DNA of 7,492 bases from NCBI GenBank assembly GCA_945885485.1, contig CAMCYT010000121.1, positions 1 through 7,492 of the forward strand. Reading direction: 5' to 3'. The stretch is from Prosthecobacter debontii (lineage in GTDB: Bacteria; Verrucomicrobiota; Verrucomicrobiia; Verrucomicrobiales; Akkermansiaceae). Below the pieces are notes generated by a model. The model saw nothing but the letters and a program-made list of their open reading frames with translations. It did not search any database and was not told where the DNA came from. The translations under genes and the position numbers were made by a program. Shown piece after piece: positions 1 to 6,156 of the stretch (positions are counted from its first letter, which is position 1; each line of letters opens with the position of its first letter).

Positions 1-62
1 CCTGCCCTCTCATGACCATTCCGCGTTGGTTAGGCTTGTTGGCGCGCGGATGGGACGGGCGA

Positions 63-1370
63 TCACTGGCATTCCACTCCGTTGAGGATCACGCGTCGCT
101 TCTTGCGGTCGTAGCTGAGGGTATTTTCCCACTGACCTTGCTTGGGCAGGATGCTGAACCACTTCTCCGCAACCTCGGGCGTGGTCAGCTCGCGGTAGTG
201 CTTGAAGATGATGGAGGCCGAGTTTCCTGCCTCAAGCGCCACTTGATCGGCACTCTGGACGATGGCGATCCGGTAACTGATGAATGAATCCCGAAGCACG
301 TTGCGTGGCCATTCCATCTTGAGGGCGCGGGCCAGGGCGGGCACGTGGGTTTGCAGTTCCTTGGTGCGGACGATCTTCCCTTTCCGCTCCAGAGGCGTCA
401 GCCAGGCGGCGAGGTTGTCGCTGATGGGGATCACGCGGCGGGAGGCGGTCTTTGCTTGGCCGGCACGAATCTCGATGAACTTCCGCTCCAGATCCACCGC
501 TTTCCAATCGAGTCGTTCGAGCTCGGCCATGCGGATTCCGGCGAACGCCCCGATGGCGAGGATGGGCACCAGATCGGGCGGGGCATTGTGCAGCAGCTTC
601 GCCATTTCCTCGGGGGTGAATAGCGTCGTGTCCTCGGATTTCACGCGCACCTGCTGCATCTGCTCGACGGCCGTGTTCTTCTCGTCCGGTAGGTAGTTCT
701 GGGCCTTGGCGAAGGAGAAGAGCACCTTGATGCACCGAAGCATCGAATTGCGCGTGACTGCCGCAATGTCCAAGGACCGCAGCCATGCGTCCACCTCGGG
801 GCCGGTCACTTCGAGGATAGGTCCGGAAAACTTGGTTGCGAAACGATTGAGCGTGGTGCGGAGCTGGCCGAGATAGGCGACACTCGCTCCGTCCTGTTCC
901 TTGATCTTGAGCAGTTCGGTCACCACTTCCGGCACGGTCGCGCGGCGCACGATCTTGCCGAACATCTTGCTGTATTCCATGGCCATCACGGAAAGCGACT
1001 CACTCCCAGCTAGGGTGCGGGCTCTCACGTAATCCTCCACGGCGGCATAGAGCGGGATTCCGAGTTTTTCCAGCAACGCCTCCGCCGCCTTAAACGTGTC
1101 GCGCTCGTGCGGCTTGAGGTCGGTCACGTGCTGCATGCCGGATTGAATTCGCTGCGCCACGAACAACGCCTCCTTTTTGGCGTCCTCCAAGTCAGTGAAC
1201 ATTTTCCGCATCCGGCGACCGTTCCTGTAAAAACTCAGGGTGAAGCGAACCCGGCCCCGGGAATCCGTGCGATAGATCGGCACCACAGCGGAGCCCGCTT
1301 TGACCTTGAAATAGGGACCGGCTTTTTTGCTCCGCACCTTTGGGGGGGAGTCCCCCCGATTTGTCGCCAT
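63..1370 (-). CDS. Tyrosine recombinase / phage-type integrase next to tRNA-Leu
   Basis: A site-specific recombinase that would insert and excise a mobile element by breaking and rejoining DNA through a tyrosine-DNA bond. With the start used here (435 aa) the N-terminal part (about residues 15-75, basic, PYFKVKAG...FYRNGRR) looks like an arm-type DNA-binding domain. A SAM-like core-binding domain follows (about 110-235), then the catalytic domain (about 245-415). Visible catalytic residues are Arg280 (AGIRMAEL), Lys307 (AKTASRR), Arg360 (NVLRDSF) and Tyr392 (FKHYREL). The two positions that are usually His carry Asn357 and Asn383 (EAGNSAS). The gene is intact. The start is uncertain: the frame stays open up to 1484, inside the tRNA. 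Other ATGs lie at 1433 (AAGGGG just upstream), 1406 and 1391. I chose 1370 because the conserved-looking protein begins there and a GAGG lies 11 bases upstream. It sits directly behind the tRNA-Leu 3' end, so integration at that tRNA is the likely job. GC content is clearly higher than in the plus-strand genes, which fits acquisition by transfer. Confidence 0.9.
   Translation of the reverse strand: MATNRGDSPPKVRSKKAGPYFKVKAGSAVVPIYRTDSRGRVRFTLSFYRNGRRMRKMFTDLEDAKKEALFVAQRIQSGMQHVTDLKPHERDTFKAAEALLEKLGIPLYAAVEDYVRARTLAGSESLSVMAMEYSKMFGKIVRRATVPEVVTELLKIKEQDGASVAYLGQLRTTLNRFATKFSGPILEVTGPEVDAWLRSLDIAAVTRNSMLRCIKVLFSFAKAQNYLPDEKNTAVEQMQQVRVKSEDTTLFTPEEMAKLLHNAPPDLVPILAIGAFAGIRMAELERLDWKAVDLERKFIEIRAGQAKTASRRVIPISDNLAAWLTPLERKGKIVRTKELQTHVPALARALKMEWPRNVLRDSFISYRIAIVQSADQVALEAGNSASIIFKHYRELTTPEVAEKWFSILPKQGQWENTLSYDRKKRRVILNGVECQ
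1343..1357 (-). other. G6/C6 hairpin at the 5' end of the integrase message
   Basis: A run of seven G is followed by AGT and six C on the plus strand, giving a perfect 6-bp all-GC stem with a 3-nt loop. In the integrase mRNA the stem begins about 14 nt after the A of the proposed start codon at 1370. It encodes Gly-Asp-Ser-Pro-Pro, so it is compatible with coding. It may hinder or position ribosomes, or be a slippage-prone homopolymer. The function is inference only. Confidence 0.35.
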
Positions 1371-1415
1371 TTTGTCGCCAGCCTCGATCATGCTACTTAT
1401 GGGCATGTCAACCGA

Positions 1416-1453
1416 GGTGGTTTCACCCACCATATCCCCTTGATTATTAAGGG
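1416..1453 (-). promoter_or_regulatory. Two small hairpins between tRNA-Leu and integrase
   Basis: Two short inverted repeats fill the gap between the tRNA 3' end and the integrase. CCCTT/AAGGG (1437-1441 with 1449-1453, 7-nt loop) overlaps the AAGGGG that precedes the ATG at 1433. GGTGG/CCACC (1416-1420 with 1427-1431, 6-nt loop) lies just inside it. They could be recombinase or regulator binding sites, or RNA hairpins that hide a ribosome binding site. The stems are only 5 bp, so chance is not excluded. Confidence 0.25.
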
Positions 1454-1457
1454 AAAG

Positions 1458-1480
1458 TGCTCGAAAGAGGACTCGAACCT
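1458..1480 (-). other. Putative attachment site (att) at the tRNA-Leu 3' end
   Basis: Tyrosine recombinases encoded directly downstream of a tRNA usually recombine within its 3' half, restoring the tRNA with sequence carried by the element. The span given covers the T-arm and acceptor 3' strand plus discriminator base. The real core could reach into the anticodon loop. This is inferred from position only: the matching second copy would lie beyond the left edge and is not in this window. Confidence 0.4.
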
Positions 1481-1539
1481 CCACAGGTTTCCCTACTAGA
1501 TCCTTAGTCTAGCGCGTCTACCAATTCCGCCATCCGAGC
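1458..1539 (-). tRNA. tRNA-Leu, anticodon AAG
   Basis: A complete type II cloverleaf can be folded by eye on the minus strand. The acceptor is GCTCGGA with TTCGAGC (one G-U pair) and discriminator A. The D stem is GCG/CGC with loop GAATTGGTAGA. The anticodon stem CTAGA/TCTAG encloses the loop CTAAGGA, and the long variable arm contains AGG-GAAA-CCT. The T arm is GGAGG-TTCGAGT-CCTCT. The long variable arm, A discriminator and TGGCGGAATTGGTAGACGC core are typical of bacterial tRNA-Leu. Bases 34-36 of the 7-nt loop read AAG, which would decode CUU (and CUC/CUA if A34 is deaminated to inosine). CCA is not encoded (A is followed by CTT). GGGAAA before the tRNA and TTTCCC after it could extend the acceptor stem in the precursor. 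Confidence 0.95.
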
Positions 1540-1562
1540 TTTCCCGTTTGGGTGGAACGCAG

Positions 1563-1591
1563 GAAATAGGATGCAGGCCGCAGCTTTGCAA
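1563..1591 (-). promoter_or_regulatory. Possible sigma-70-type promoter for tRNA-Leu
   Basis: On the minus strand TTGCAA (1586-1591) is separated by 17 bases from TATTTC (1563-1568), which ends 23 bases before the first tRNA base. Each hexamer matches the consensus only partly, but spacing and distance to the tRNA are reasonable. Transcription could also read through into the integrase. Confidence 0.3.
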
Positions 1592-1668
1592 GTGAATCTT
1601 TGAAAAAAGTTCAACCAGTCTAGCTGCAGTCCCTTCCTCGATTGAGGATAAATCCTTACCCATCTCTC

Positions 1669-1698
1669 CATCCGCGTTTATCCGCGTCCTTTGTGGTT
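1669..1698 (-). repeat. Intergenic tandem-unit repeat (TCCGCGT type)
   Basis: Two adjacent 10-base units, TCCGCGTTTA and TCCGCGTCCT, are preceded by CA and followed by TTGTGGTT and a run of T. Read on the minus strand this is the AACCACAAAGGACGCGGATA type of sequence that I recognise as a short repeat scattered between genes in several Planctomycetes/Verrucomicrobia-type genomes. It gives spurious translations rich in QRTR. It lies in the 277-base gap between the tRNA and the amidase, where I see no gene. Strand is given as the direction of the GGACGCGGATAAACGCGG reading. The function is unknown. Confidence 0.55.
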
Positions 1699-1816
1699 CA
1701 ATTTTTTTCACTTTCCGACGGCTAGCCTTTGCTCCCCACCCGGAAAATCCCATTGTCACCGCCAGAGAAAAAGTTTAGCTTCCCCAATCTAGCGCGATTA
1801 CTTCGTGCACGTGAAA

Positions 1817-2851
1817 ATGAAAACAACCCATCGAAATCAAGCAATGAGAGTCCTTCTGTGTCTCTCACTTTTTTTTGTCTGCGGCTCCAAAGTGTTTTCA
1901 AAAGACCCAAAAAACAACGGTTGGAACGTGGTCAAGCTAGAAGGTAAAGACTACCTCTCCGTCCAAGACATTCAGCGTTTCTATAATTTCACCCGCCTGA
2001 CCCGCACCGGCAATTCGGTCGCCTTGGAAAACTCAAAAGTCGAGATGAAGCTTACCGTAGGCGGCAACGAATGCCTGATGAACAACGTCAAATTCGTTTT
2101 CTCCGATCCCGTCATCGCTTCTGGAAACGGAGTTTATGTTTCCCGGATTGATCTCGCCAAACTCATCGATCCCGTCCTGCGCCCAAGTTACATTAAAAAC
2201 GCCAGCAACTTCCGCACCGTCATCCTCGATGCTGGCCACGGAGGAAAAGATTCCGGCGCAAGCAACCCGATTGGAACAGAATCGAAATACAATCTAACTC
2301 TGGCAAAAAAGCTCAAAACCTTACTGGAAGCAAAAGGCTTCAAAGTGGTTATGGTTCGTGAAACGGATGTCTTCTACACCCTTCAAGAACGAGTCAACAT
2401 CGCTAACAAAGTAGCAGAAGAAGCCATTTTCATCAGTCTCCATTTCAATTCTGGCGGAAAAGCGGCTCGTGGCATCGAAACCTTCACACTTTCACCTCCG
2501 GGTGTGTCCCATTACGGAAGCGATCTGAAAGCCAGCGATGCGCAAACGCGAAATGGTAACGAAAATGATTCCGCCAACATCGCCCTAGCAACTGCCATCC
2601 ACAGTTCTGTCCTCCAGCGTCTCGGTGAAAACACTTTCGATCGTGGTATTAAGCGCGCCCGCTTCAGCGTGCTTTCCGGAGTCAAGCACCCCGCAGTACT
2701 TTTCGAAGGCGGCTTCATGAGTCACCCTTACGAAGCGCGCTTGATCGCTCACGAATCTTACCAAAACGCCCTCGCCGTCGGAATGGTCGATGCGGTCAAT
2801 CGTTATCGCTTTGCCGTCGGAGGAAAAAAGGATGCCGCCAAGCCACAATAG
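1817..2851 (+). CDS. Secreted N-acetylmuramoyl-L-alanine amidase (Amidase_3 family)
   Basis: A zinc hydrolase that cleaves the amide bond between N-acetylmuramic acid and the stem peptide of peptidoglycan, acting outside the cytoplasmic membrane in cell separation or wall remodelling. In the 344-aa protein a basic start and hydrophobic stretch (RVLLCLSLFFVCG, about residues 11-23) form a signal peptide. No good lipobox is visible. Residues about 35-125 look like a small ligand-binding domain resembling the copper-amine-oxidase N-terminal fold; this assignment is uncertain. The catalytic domain (about 133-332) shows the family motifs: zinc ligands His141 (DAGHGGKDSGA), Glu155 (TESKYNL) and His209 (SLHFNS), and catalytic Glu297 (VLFEGGFMSHPYE). 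GTG at 1805 and ATG at 1844 are alternative starts in the same frame. I chose ATG at 1817 because it gives a normal signal peptide n-region. None has a clear Shine-Dalgarno sequence. recN follows after 79 bases on the same strand. Confidence 0.9.
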   Translation: MKTTHRNQAMRVLLCLSLFFVCGSKVFSKDPKNNGWNVVKLEGKDYLSVQDIQRFYNFTRLTRTGNSVALENSKVEMKLTVGGNECLMNNVKFVFSDPVIASGNGVYVSRIDLAKLIDPVLRPSYIKNASNFRTVILDAGHGGKDSGASNPIGTESKYNLTLAKKLKTLLEAKGFKVVMVRETDVFYTLQERVNIANKVAEEAIFISLHFNSGGKAARGIETFTLSPPGVSHYGSDLKASDAQTRNGNENDSANIALATAIHSSVLQRLGENTFDRGIKRARFSVLSGVKHPAVLFEGGFMSHPYEARLIAHESYQNALAVGMVDAVNRYRFAVGGKKDAAKPQ

Positions 2852-2930
2852 GTTTTATAAGTCCTAAACGACCTATCATTTAGATTTGCTCTGATCGCAT
2901 GCGTCCCTCCATACTCCCCATGCAAACCGC

Positions 2931-4580
2931 ATGCTCACCCTTCTCAAAATCCGTAATCTTGCACTCGTTGACGAACTCGTATGGGAACTTGGCTCCGGCC
3001 TGATCTCGGTCACCGGTGAAACCGGCGCTGGTAAATCCGTCATCGTCGGAGCTCTTAAAATGATCCTTGGCGAGCGCGCCGATAAGAACCTCATCCGCAC
3101 CGGCGAGGATACCTGCACCATCGAAGCCGTATTCGATCTCTCCGAAACTTCAGAAATCAATGCCATCCTCGAGGAAGGCGGACTCCCTGCCTGCGACGAT
3201 ACCCAGATCATCATCCGCCGCTCCATAGGCACCACTGCAAACCGTCAATTCGTCAACGACTCCCCTGTCACCCTGAATCTTTTGAAAAGAATCGGCGAAC
3301 GTCTCGTCGATCTCCATGGCCCGCACGACCACCAGTCGCTCCTCTCCCAAGAGCGCCAGCTCGCGATGCTCGATGCCTTCTCCGCCACTGATTCCATCCT
3401 CTCTGAATACCGAGCGGCTTACCGCAGTTGGCGGGAAAAATCCCAAGAACTTGAGGAAATCCAAAACGCCGAGAACGCTTCCGAACAAGAGCTAGAACTC
3501 CTCCGCTATCAGCTCGAAGAAATCCAATCCGCCAAACTCGCACCGGTAGACGGCGATGAACTTCAGGAAAGATATCACCGCTCATCTAATTCCACTCGCT
3601 TAGTGGAACTCGCCGCACAAGCCGTCACCGCATTATCCGCCGAAGACGGTATCCTCTCCCGCATCTCCGATATCCAACGCCTGATCCGCGACCTCGAAAA
3701 ATTTGATCCATCCATCACTGATAAAGTTTCCTCCCTAGAAACCGCATCCATCGAGCTCCAAGACCTCGAAGCCACTCTAACCGATTACGCCGAGGAACTC
3801 GATATCGATCCTACTGAAGCCGCCTCCATCGAAGAACGTGTCAATCTCGTCGAGTCCCTGAAGCGCAAATACGGACCAACCATCGACGACGTGCTAGCCC
3901 GCCAAGAAATCCTCGCGAATCGATTAGACAACATCGACAACCGCTCGGAAAAAATCGAAGCTCTCACGCTCGCACTGGTGGAATCCCGTAAAGAGCTCGA
4001 AGCCATCGCGAAAAAACTCAGTGCCGCCCGGAAAAAATCCGCACCGAAACTCGCGCAGGACATCGCCTCGCAGCTCAAAGAACTGGGTTTCAAACAATCC
4101 TCATTCGAGGTCGAACTTTCCACGCTCAAAGATCCATCACTGCACGGCTTGGAGTCATGCAACTTTCTCTTCGGGCCCAATCCCGGCGAGCCACTGCTCC
4201 CCTTACGCCAGATCGCCTCTTCGGGAGAGATTTCACGTGTCATGCTGGCCGTCAAATCCTCCCTCGCCGAACAAGACGCCACCCCACTCATGGTCTTCGA
4301 TGAAATTGATGCGAACGTCGGCGGCGAAATCGCACGCGCGGTTGGCAAAAAAATGGCCATGCTAGGAAAACTTCACCAAGTCATCGCCATCACCCACTTC
4401 CCACAAGTGGCCGCCACCGCAGCCGCACACTTCGTCGTCGAAAAAGAAGTCATTGCCGGTCGCACCCGCTCAAAAATCTATCCCGTCGAAGGCGAAAAAC
4501 GCATTACCGAACTCGTCCGCATGTTAGGCGGCGGTGGAGAGCAAGCGCGGGCTATGGCTGCCTCGCTGCTAGAGTCCTGA
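2931..4580 (+). CDS. recN: DNA repair protein RecN
   Basis: An SMC-like ATPase that gathers at DNA double-strand breaks and supports RecA-dependent recombinational repair in the cytoplasm. At 549 aa it has the usual RecN length. Residues 1-10 (MLTLLKIRNL) and the Walker A motif GETGAGKS (29-36) form the N-terminal ATPase half. QFVNDSPVTL and LVDLHGPHDHQSLL (about 107-138) are characteristic RecN motifs. A long Glu/Lys/Leu-rich region (about 155-375) forms the coiled coil. The C-terminal half carries the ABC signature SSGEISRVMLAVK, Walker B LMVFDEIDANVGG, the ITHFPQVAA switch region and the closing ELVRMLGG...ARAMA. The gene appears complete. The start codon has no Shine-Dalgarno sequence. 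An out-of-frame ATG lies 11 bases upstream. fmt follows after a 92-base repeat-filled spacer. Confidence 0.97.
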   Translation: MLTLLKIRNLALVDELVWELGSGLISVTGETGAGKSVIVGALKMILGERADKNLIRTGEDTCTIEAVFDLSETSEINAILEEGGLPACDDTQIIIRRSIGTTANRQFVNDSPVTLNLLKRIGERLVDLHGPHDHQSLLSQERQLAMLDAFSATDSILSEYRAAYRSWREKSQELEEIQNAENASEQELELLRYQLEEIQSAKLAPVDGDELQERYHRSSNSTRLVELAAQAVTALSAEDGILSRISDIQRLIRDLEKFDPSITDKVSSLETASIELQDLEATLTDYAEELDIDPTEAASIEERVNLVESLKRKYGPTIDDVLARQEILANRLDNIDNRSEKIEALTLALVESRKELEAIAKKLSAARKKSAPKLAQDIASQLKELGFKQSSFEVELSTLKDPSLHGLESCNFLFGPNPGEPLLPLRQIASSGEISRVMLAVKSSLAEQDATPLMVFDEIDANVGGEIARAVGKKMAMLGKLHQVIAITHFPQVAATAAAHFVVEKEVIAGRTRSKIYPVEGEKRITELVRMLGGGGEQARAMAASLLES

Positions 4581-4610
4581 AATCTCAATTTCCAAATCTC
4601 AAATTTCAAA
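4581..4610. repeat. AT-rich imperfect tandem repeat behind recN
   Basis: Starting right after the recN stop codon, two imperfect copies of an AATCTCAATTTCC-like unit of about 13-14 bases run in tandem (AATCTCAATTTCC then AAATCTCAAATTTC). The minus-strand reading resembles the TTTGAAATTTGAGATTTG type of short dispersed repeat. It sits next to the CTCTGCG repeat, so the two may travel as one composite element. Confidence 0.5.
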
Positions 4611-4619
4611 CAACCTCTT

Positions 4620-4657
4620 CTCTGCGCCCCTCTGTAACCTCTGCGTCTCTGCGGTGA
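4620..4657 (-). repeat. Intergenic tandem-unit repeat (CTCTGCG type)
   Basis: Four units beginning with CTCTG start at 4620, 4630, 4639 and 4647, that is at 10-, 9- and 8-base spacing, and end in GCGGTGAAAA. Read on the minus strand this gives CACCGCAGAGACGCAGAGG, a short repeat family known to be scattered between genes in many Gram-negative genomes with unknown function. It ends 15 bases before the fmt start, so it lies in or just upstream of the fmt leader. It is related in style to the repeat at 1669-1698 (9-10-base units with the GCG core). Confidence 0.6.
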
Positions 4658-4672
4658 AAATCTTAAAGAACC

Positions 4673-5578
4673 ATGACCCTCGCCTTCATCGCCACCGGAG
4701 ACATCGCACTCCCGACTTTTCACCACCTCATCAAGCATGGCCCGAAGCCTTGTGTCCTGATCACGCAGCCAGATAAACCGGTAGGCCGCAGCCAAAGCAG
4801 TGCCGTTCCACCGGAAATCAAAACCGTCGCACTCGCTCACGGCATCCCCGCTTGGCAGCCGGAAAAAATTTCCGAAATTGCAGCCGACCTTGAAGCGCTC
4901 CACCCAGACATTGCTGTCGTAATGGCGTATGGTCAGATCATCGGGAAAGCCGTCCGCAAAGCTCCTAAACAAGCCATCATCAACCTCCACGCTTCAATCC
5001 TCCCCAAATACCGGGGTGCTTCATGCATCCAGTCCGCCATTCGTGATAGTGAAGCCGAAACCGGGATCACCATCATGCACGTGATCCGCGAACTCGATGC
5101 TGGAAATATCATCTGCAAAAAAGTTATACCCATTAGCCCAAACGAAACCGGTGGTGAACTTCATGACCGTCTCGCTGATCTCGGACCCATCGCACTTTCC
5201 GAGGCATTGAAAATTCTATCCGAAAATTCAAAAGCCGGCATCCCACAGAATCCCGCCGAGGTCACTTACGCCCCAAAACTTCTGCGCGAGCACGGCAGGC
5301 TCGATTTCACACAGTCCGCAGAAGTGTTAGAACGCGTCATCCGAGCCTACGATCCATGGCCCGGCACATTTACCGAATTTGCTTTCAAAGGGAAAACCAA
5401 ACGCCTCAAAATTTTCCCGCCTACTTCCATTAGCGATCACTCACTGCAAGCCGGTGAATTGCTGTCCTTATCTGGAGAGCTCCTCATCGGCTGCGGAAAT
5501 CACTCCCTTGTTCTTTCTGAAGTCCAACCCGAAGGTTCAAAACGCATGGCTGCCTCCGCTTTTGCAAATAGCCTTTAA
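4673..5578 (+). CDS. fmt: Methionyl-tRNA formyltransferase
   Basis: Transfers the formyl group of 10-formyltetrahydrofolate to Met-tRNA-fMet, preparing the initiator tRNA for bacterial translation. At 301 aa it is close to the usual length of about 310. The N-terminal Rossmann-like formyltransferase domain (about 1-190) has TQPDKPVGR (31-39), the folate-site motif around NLHASILPKYRG with Asn104, His106 and Ser108, and Asp142 in ELDAGNI. These match the Asn-His-Asp catalytic set of the family. GELHDRLADLG, TYAPKL and RAYDPWPGTF (about 226-235) lead into the C-terminal tRNA-binding domain. A small difference is RGASCIQ where many homologues have RGAAPIQ. The start has no good Shine-Dalgarno sequence. 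A KSI-related gene begins 15 bases after the stop, so the two are probably cotranscribed. Confidence 0.96.
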   Translation: MTLAFIATGDIALPTFHHLIKHGPKPCVLITQPDKPVGRSQSSAVPPEIKTVALAHGIPAWQPEKISEIAADLEALHPDIAVVMAYGQIIGKAVRKAPKQAIINLHASILPKYRGASCIQSAIRDSEAETGITIMHVIRELDAGNIICKKVIPISPNETGGELHDRLADLGPIALSEALKILSENSKAGIPQNPAEVTYAPKLLREHGRLDFTQSAEVLERVIRAYDPWPGTFTEFAFKGKTKRLKIFPPTSISDHSLQAGELLSLSGELLIGCGNHSLVLSEVQPEGSKRMAASAFANSL

Positions 5579-5593
5579 TCTACAGAAGAAATC

Positions 5594-5989
5594 ATGAAAT
5601 ATCTCATCCAACACTACTACGACACCTTCAACTCCGGTAACCGCGAAGCACTTCTTGAACTTTTATCCGATGATGTCGTCCACGAGATCAACGAAGGCAG
5701 TGCAGAAGTCGGTCGTGACACTTTCTGCACATTCCTCGAAAGAATGGATCGCTGCTACCAGGAACAAGTCGAAAACCTCGTCGTCTTCACCAGCGACACT
5801 CCGAACCGAGCCGCAGCCGAGTTTTTCATCCGCGGAAAATATGTGAACACTGACGAAGGTCTTCCTGAAGCCACTGGCCAAACGTATCACCTCCGCATCG
5901 GCGCATTTTTTGAAGTCACCAATGGCAAAATCAGCCGCATCACGAATTACTATAATCTAGCCGCATGGATGAAGATGGTGGGTGCGTGA
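5594..5989 (+). CDS. Ketosteroid-isomerase-related NTF2-fold (SnoaL-like) protein
   Basis: A small single-domain protein of 131 aa with the cone-shaped NTF2/SnoaL fold. Its pattern matches what I recall of the 'ketosteroid isomerase-related protein' family (TIGR02096-like): YYDTFNSGNREALLELLSDDVVHEINEG (residues 8-35), FLERMDRCYQE (47-57), AAAEFFIRGKY (73-83), TDEGLPEATGQTY (86-98), GAFFEV and ITNYYNLAAWM (116-126). No reaction is established for this family as far as I know, so an isomerase activity should not be assumed. There is no signal peptide, so it is probably cytoplasmic. It starts 15 bases behind fmt with only a weak AGAAG upstream and is likely in the same operon. It is followed by 167 bases without a gene. 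Confidence 0.88.
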   Translation: MKYLIQHYYDTFNSGNREALLELLSDDVVHEINEGSAEVGRDTFCTFLERMDRCYQEQVENLVVFTSDTPNRAAAEFFIRGKYVNTDEGLPEATGQTYHLRIGAFFEVTNGKISRITNYYNLAAWMKMVGA

Positions 5990-6000
5990 TGACTGATTGA
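5990..6000 (+). repeat. 11-bp direct repeat, left copy (TGACTGATTGA)
   Basis: TGACTGATTGA overlaps the stop-codon region of the preceding gene and recurs identically at 7086-7096, beyond the transglutaminase gene. Bases similar to GATxATTC follow both copies. Together with the 12-bp repeat it brackets that gene. Confidence 0.5.
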
Positions 6001-6085
6001 TCACCGATCATTCCTTCCATCAATTTCACCCAGATTCGGATGTTATGCCCCTATCTGAGAATAGGTGTCGCATTTCAACAGAATA

Positions 6086-6097
6086 GGATAGAATTTG
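6086..6097 (+). repeat. 12-bp direct repeat, left copy (GGATAGAATTTG)
   Basis: GGATAGAATTTG occurs 60 bases upstream of the transglutaminase start and again, identical, at 7076-7087 downstream of it. Confidence 0.5.
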
Positions 6098-6156
6098 TTC
6101 TCAGCTAGCTGGGGGGTTTCAACCTGACCGTCCCTGCGGACTTTGTATTTAACATC

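Larger units (their letters stand above)
5990..6156. other. Intergenic region with short inverted repeats
   Basis: No gene is seen here. TGATC-ACC-GATCA lies just after the preceding stop. CCTAT/ATAGG (6050-6054 with 6061-6065, 6-nt loop) is a second small hairpin. AGCTAGCT is palindromic, and GTCC-CTGC-GGAC is near the next gene. A weak promoter may be CTGACC (6124-6129) and TATTTA (6146-6151), but it would start transcription almost at the ATG of the transglutaminase gene (leaderless). None has a U-run typical of a terminator. Confidence 0.3.

Noticed and set aside
1..19. Possible start of a minus-strand gene (ATG at 19, MVMRGQ...) behind the integrase
   Set aside because: Only six codons are inside the window and the ribosome binding site is weak, so it cannot be supported.
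232..786. Long open frame antisense and out of frame within the integrase gene
   Set aside because: It is Arg/Pro/Gly-rich translation of a GC-rich gene in another frame, with no recognisable domain.
1371..1484. N-terminal extension of the integrase up to the ATG at 1484
   Set aside because: The first codons would overlap the tRNA-Leu gene, and the added residues show no domain character. The intermediate ATGs at 1433, 1406 and 1391 remain possible.
1496..1759. Minus-strand open frame covering the tRNA and the upstream repeat
   Set aside because: It translates the tRNA and the repeat (EPQRTRINADGE), a known type of spurious protein.
1788..1796. TCTAGCGCG shared with the tRNA anticodon arm (1508-1516), possible second att site
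   Set aside because: Only nine bases match, it lies on the wrong side of the tRNA relative to the integrase, and chance is likely.
2846..2875. ATAGGT/ACCTAT inverted repeat behind the amidase gene as a terminator
   Set aside because: The stem is six weak pairs across an 18-base loop with no U-run.
3785..4360. 191-codon minus-strand open frame inside recN
   Set aside because: It is a Ser-rich shadow of the recN coding sequence. recN itself is unmistakable.
4478..4990. Minus-strand open frame spanning the recN end, the repeat and the fmt start
   Set aside because: It is composed of antisense of two real genes plus the repeat (SPQRRRGYRGAQRRG), with no protein family.
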